DNA of 64,000 nucleotides from Apostichopus japonicus (taxonomy: Eukaryota > Echinodermata > Holothuroidea > Aspidochirotida > Stichopodidae): contig NC_092562.1 of the NCBI RefSeq assembly GCF_037975245.1, positions 25,627,554 to 25,691,553 on the forward strand. The letters run 5' to 3'. Position numbers and translations under genes: made by a program. This document shows, in pieces, positions 60,374 through 64,000 of the stretch (position 1 is the stretch's first letter; every line of letters starts with the position of its first letter). Under the pieces are notes generated by a model. The model ran no database searches. It was not told where the DNA came from and worked only from the letters and a program-made list of their open reading frames with translations.

Positions 60374-61994
60374 TTAGTCCTCTTCATCAATATTATTAAT
60401 CATAGTACTCCTCTTAACCTTGTCAGGGCGCCCACACCAAATGAAATCGAAGATTATTCTTTCCACATCCTTAACAAAACTGGAGGGAGGGTTAGGTAAG
60501 ACAAGGAATAGAAACACAAGTTGCGAAAGGGCAAGAGACTTAACTATGGTATTCCGGCCAATTGGGGTCATATCCCTGACAGACCACGAACGTAGGCATG
60601 ATTTTAGTCGGGATAACTTTGGAGTATAGTTAAGCTCAAACAAATCATTTCTATTGTTCGCAAAGAAAATGCCCAAATAGCTAACTGGTCCACTGCTAAC
60701 GACAATACCACTGAATGAAGTAAAAGGCCAATCACGAGCAAAAGAGCCAAGAGGAAAAAGAACAGACTTATTATAATTGATAACCAACCCAGAGGCTTCC
60801 TTCAAGTCACTTAAAATTTGCAAAGTTTTCTGCAATGAACCTCTAGAGCTATCTAAAACGAAAACAGTATCATCAGCATACTGTAAAAGTTTGTAATTAT
60901 AGTTTCCTACACAAAGGCCCTTATTTCCTTATTATACAAAACACTAAGTGATAAGAGTTCTGCACATAAAATAAACAAATAAGGACTCAAGGGGCAACCC
61001 TGCCTAACTCCTCTACCAATACGGAAGTAACCTGTTGAGTAGCCGTTATTGATTACGCAAGCCATACTATTATTGTAAAGTACAGAAACCCATTTCCTAA
61101 AATCTTCACCAAAATTAAAGTAAGCAAGGGTTTTCTGAATAAAACTCCATTCAATCTTGTCGAATGCCTTCTCAAAATCAACAAAAAGCAAAAACCCTGA
61201 AATTTTACTATCAGTTGTATAATCAATTAAATCCAAAATACATCTTAAATTCTCGCCAATGAAATGACCCTTAATGAAACCAGTTTGTGTAGACCCTACA
61301 AGAGAAGAAATACAAGATTTAAGTCGAGTTGCCAAAACTTTAGCACCGATCTTACAGTCAGTATTGAGTAAAGTAATTGGACGGTAGTTTTCAAGTTTGT
61401 TGGAGTCTTTACCCGGCTTGAGAATTAATGAAATAACCCCACGGGATTGTTCAGACGAAAGTAGCCTGTACGAAAAGCATAATTCAAACTTGAAACCACT
61501 TGAGGGCCTATTAAGTGCCAGAACGTTTTATAAAAATTAGTGGATAATCCATCAGAGCCAGGACTTTTATCATTTGGCATAGAACTTAATGCCATCGAAC
61601 ATTCTTCTAATGTAAGCTCCCCTTCACATACGCTGAGATCAAAATCAAATACACTAGAGTCAGGAAGGTTACTAAAAAAGGCATCAGCCGATCCTGATTG
61701 TGAGCTATATAAGTTTGAATAAAAATCCAAAATTTCATCCGAAATACCTTTTTGGTCACCAATTTCTCTGCCTATATCATCCTTCAGAGTGGAAATCGTA
61801 TTATGTATCTTATTTCTCTTTTCAAGGCTTAAGAAATACTTGCTATTTTTCTCCCCATCCTCAACCCATCTTGCTCTCGATCTGATTATAGTGCCACGCA
61901 ATTTAAAATCGTAATAGCTAAGGAGCTCAGTTTGTGCTTCCTTTAATTGGGAACTGACAAAAGCTGACGGGTTTACAAACAGTTTATGCTCCAA
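60374..61994 (-). pseudogene. L1/Tx1-like LINE: reverse transcriptase part of ORF2
   Basis: In order: WVEDGEKNSKYFLSLEKRN, NDKSPGSDGLSTNFYKTFW, then after a frameshift near 61455-61480 SLILKPGKD and NYRPITLLN. Next come FVDFEKAFDKIEW (motif A), GVRQGCPLSPYLFIL (motif B) and, after a stop near 60907, QYADDTVFVL (motif C, catalytic YADD). All catalytic residues are visible but they fall in several frames, so the copy cannot make a functional protein. Confidence 0.88.
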
Positions 61995-62947
61995 ACTTGA
62001 AATAATCTTGAGTAATCATTTTCTCGACGACGCCTATTCTTGGCCTTTTCCTTGGAATAAACCATCGAGTATCGTCGAAGTTTGTATATTTAAGAAAATC
62101 CCAAGTTACACCAGTAGCATCATAATTAACAGATCTAAGAATATCCTCGATATGGGTTACAAAAGCTGAATCGTCTAAAAGCGAATTGTTAATTTTCCAA
62201 AATCCAGGACCCCTTACCATCATAACAGGGATTATGACTAAAATACAAAAAGAATGGTCGGATTGAATACCCGGGGAAAAGTGGACAGACAGGACGGAAT
62301 TTCTCAGGTGATTGGAAATCAGAAAAAAGTCTAACCTGCAATGGATGCCCGGAGTTACATTAGAACTCCATGTATAATGTTTACCAAAAGGATATTTATC
62401 ACGCCATATATCGATTAAATTATAAACTGACATTAAAGATAGACACTCGTCCCGAGCTTTAAAATTGGTTTTTGCTAGATCCCCTGTCTTATCTAACTCT
62501 AACGAAAACACGAAATTGAAATCGCCCATCATAATTATTGTTTCACCATAAAAATTACCAATCTTGTCGCAAATTTGAGTATAAAAAGAACGGGTGTCAA
62601 TGTTTGGCCCATACACCCCGACGATAGTAAATATTATCCTATTAATTTCAATATCCAAAATAACAAACCTACCGTAGGCATGAATAAATTTCTTATGTAA
62701 AGTTACAGCAAGAGAAGGATTTAAAAGAAGACACACTCCACAGCTATCATTAGTCCCATGACAAAAAAATAACATTACCTCCCCATTCGTTTCTCCAATA
62801 AGTCTCATCCTGGATAGGGCTATGTGTTTCCTGGAGGAGGCAAACATCATAATTTTGACGGTGAAGAAACGCAAACAATCGTCTCCTTTTCTTAGACTGC
62901 CTTAGACCTCTCGCATTGTAACTTACGAAACTTAAGGTGGAAGCCAT
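61984..62947 (-). pseudogene. L1/Tx1-like LINE: apurinic-type endonuclease start of ORF2
   Basis: ATG at 62947 begins MASTLSFVSYNARGLR, followed by LLQETH, then after a one-base frameshift near an A7 run (62763-62769) GVYGPN, GDFN, R-L-D-F-F-L and SDHS. These are the Asn, Glu, Asp, Asn and His motifs of APE-type LINE endonucleases. The frame shifts again at about 61990 into the RT segment. The remaining 62948-63290 shows no ORF1. Confidence 0.88.
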
Positions 62948-63290
62948 TTAATGAATAGCACAGACACACTACAATGGTCACAGGCAGCCAAGTGAATAAA
63001 AGGTTCAACAACAGCGTACATTATAATAATGAAATATTTTAAGTTCACAGGAGGGTTTAAAAGAAAAGAAAACATCAATCCAAAGGAAAAGTACATACAC
63101 AGCAATGTCTACATCGTTCCACTAGGGAACAGATGTACTTCCGAAAAGAAAAACGGCGAACTGGCCGGCTGAGGATTCTCAACTGTGTGCTTTTTATACG
63201 GCTGGCAAAATAATAGCGTTGAATAATACAGGTACATTCTTCCTGGGAGTGAATTCCAAAAATAGTTTTGTCTCTATACTAGTTTTGTCT
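62948..63290 (-). other. Upstream part of the LINE copy, no ORF1 recognised
   Basis: About 340 bp between ORF2 and the TTA microsatellite. Either inter-ORF or 5' sequence of a 5'-truncated element. Confidence 0.4.
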
Positions 63291-63600
<310 letters not shown>

Positions 63601-63611
63601 ATAATATCCAT

Positions 63612-64000
63612 CTCTCTCATGAACAATCCAGAGGCATTATTACCCTCATTCCAAAACCGGAAAAAGATTCTACCCACTTAAATAATTACCGCCCAATTAC
63701 TTTACTGAATACGGATTATAAGATTGGTGCAAAGGCTATCGCTGCTAGACTGAAATGTGTCATTGAAACTATCATTGGTCCTAACCAAACAGGTTTTTTA
63801 CACGGCCGGTTTATTGGGGAAAATATCCGGTACGTTCTTGATCTTATTGATCACTGTAATTTCCACAAAATGTCAGGTTTTATGTTGTTCGTTGATTTCG
63901 AGAAGGCTTTCGGCAAACTAGAGTGGCGTTTTCTTATAAGATCTTTAAGGTTTTTTAACTTTGGTCAAAGTTTCATAAATTGGGTTCGTACTTTTTACAG
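63612..64000 (+). CDS. Second L1/Tx1-like LINE, partial reverse transcriptase, runs off the window
   Basis: A frame with no stop from 63612 to the window end (129 codons) encodes EQSRGIITLIPKP, NNYRPITLLNTDYKIGAKA, TGFLHGRFIGENIRYVLDL and FVDFEKAFGKLEWRF, then NFGQSFINWV. It is clearly related to the minus-strand element (61335-60907 and 61.48 kb) but differs at many positions, so it is a distinct copy or family. It starts abruptly inside the RT domain directly after the TTA repeat. Motif A keeps the catalytic Asp although the following FD is FG. Completeness beyond 64000 is unknown. Confidence 0.8.

Overview
The window is eukaryotic, AT-rich and repeat-laden: introns with GT/AG borders, tRNA-derived SINEs, several non-LTR retrotransposon remnants, MITEs, long microsatellites and a large satellite. 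The TRIM/NHL-like genes, L1/Tx1-like and CR1/L2-like elements suggest a marine invertebrate, most likely a deuterostome such as an echinoderm. That assignment is inference from gene and repeat type only. Layout: 1.0-6.0 kb is copy A of a segmental duplication carrying an intact 729-residue TRIM-type gene (RING, two B-boxes, coiled coil, beta-propeller) on the minus strand. From 6 to 18.5 kb I see no convincing gene, only microsatellites, G-rich tracts, a 52-bp minisatellite and dispersed repeats. From 18.5 to 24.6 kb the minus strand holds a multi-exon locus that I reconstruct from splice sites and phases. A SET-domain methyltransferase-like part (three exons, 24.57-23.16 kb) is followed by a zinc-finger plus tyrosine-recombinase exon (21.92-19.52 kb), a short acidic exon and a C-terminal SANT/Myb-like exon. 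The recombinase part carries a frameshift and an upstream exon with an in-frame stop, so it looks like a decaying or transposon-derived gene. From 24.6 to 31.1 kb lie a MITE, three SINE copies, a broken CR1/L2-like LINE and AT/AGGCCT microsatellite. From 31.1 to 59.4 kb is copy B of the duplication. Its TRIM gene has lost RING and B-boxes by an apparently frame-preserving deletion of about 460 bp but keeps an open 503-residue frame. Copy B is split by a ~22.7-kb insertion with TTAA at both edges. The insertion consists of two inverted arms of a ~225-bp satellite (left ~6.5 kb, right ~13.5 kb) around a ~400-bp unique spacer, a foldback-like architecture. From 59.4 to 63.3 kb a frameshifted L1/Tx1-like LINE lies on the minus strand, bounded by TTA microsatellites. 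A second, opposite-strand fragment of a related LINE runs off the window end. How the parts relate: the two TRIM genes are paralogues from one DNA-level duplication (the same upstream splice acceptor is kept in both). The SET/recombinase locus lies between them. The inverted satellite, LINEs and small insertions distinguish copy B from copy A and so came after the duplication or affected only that copy.
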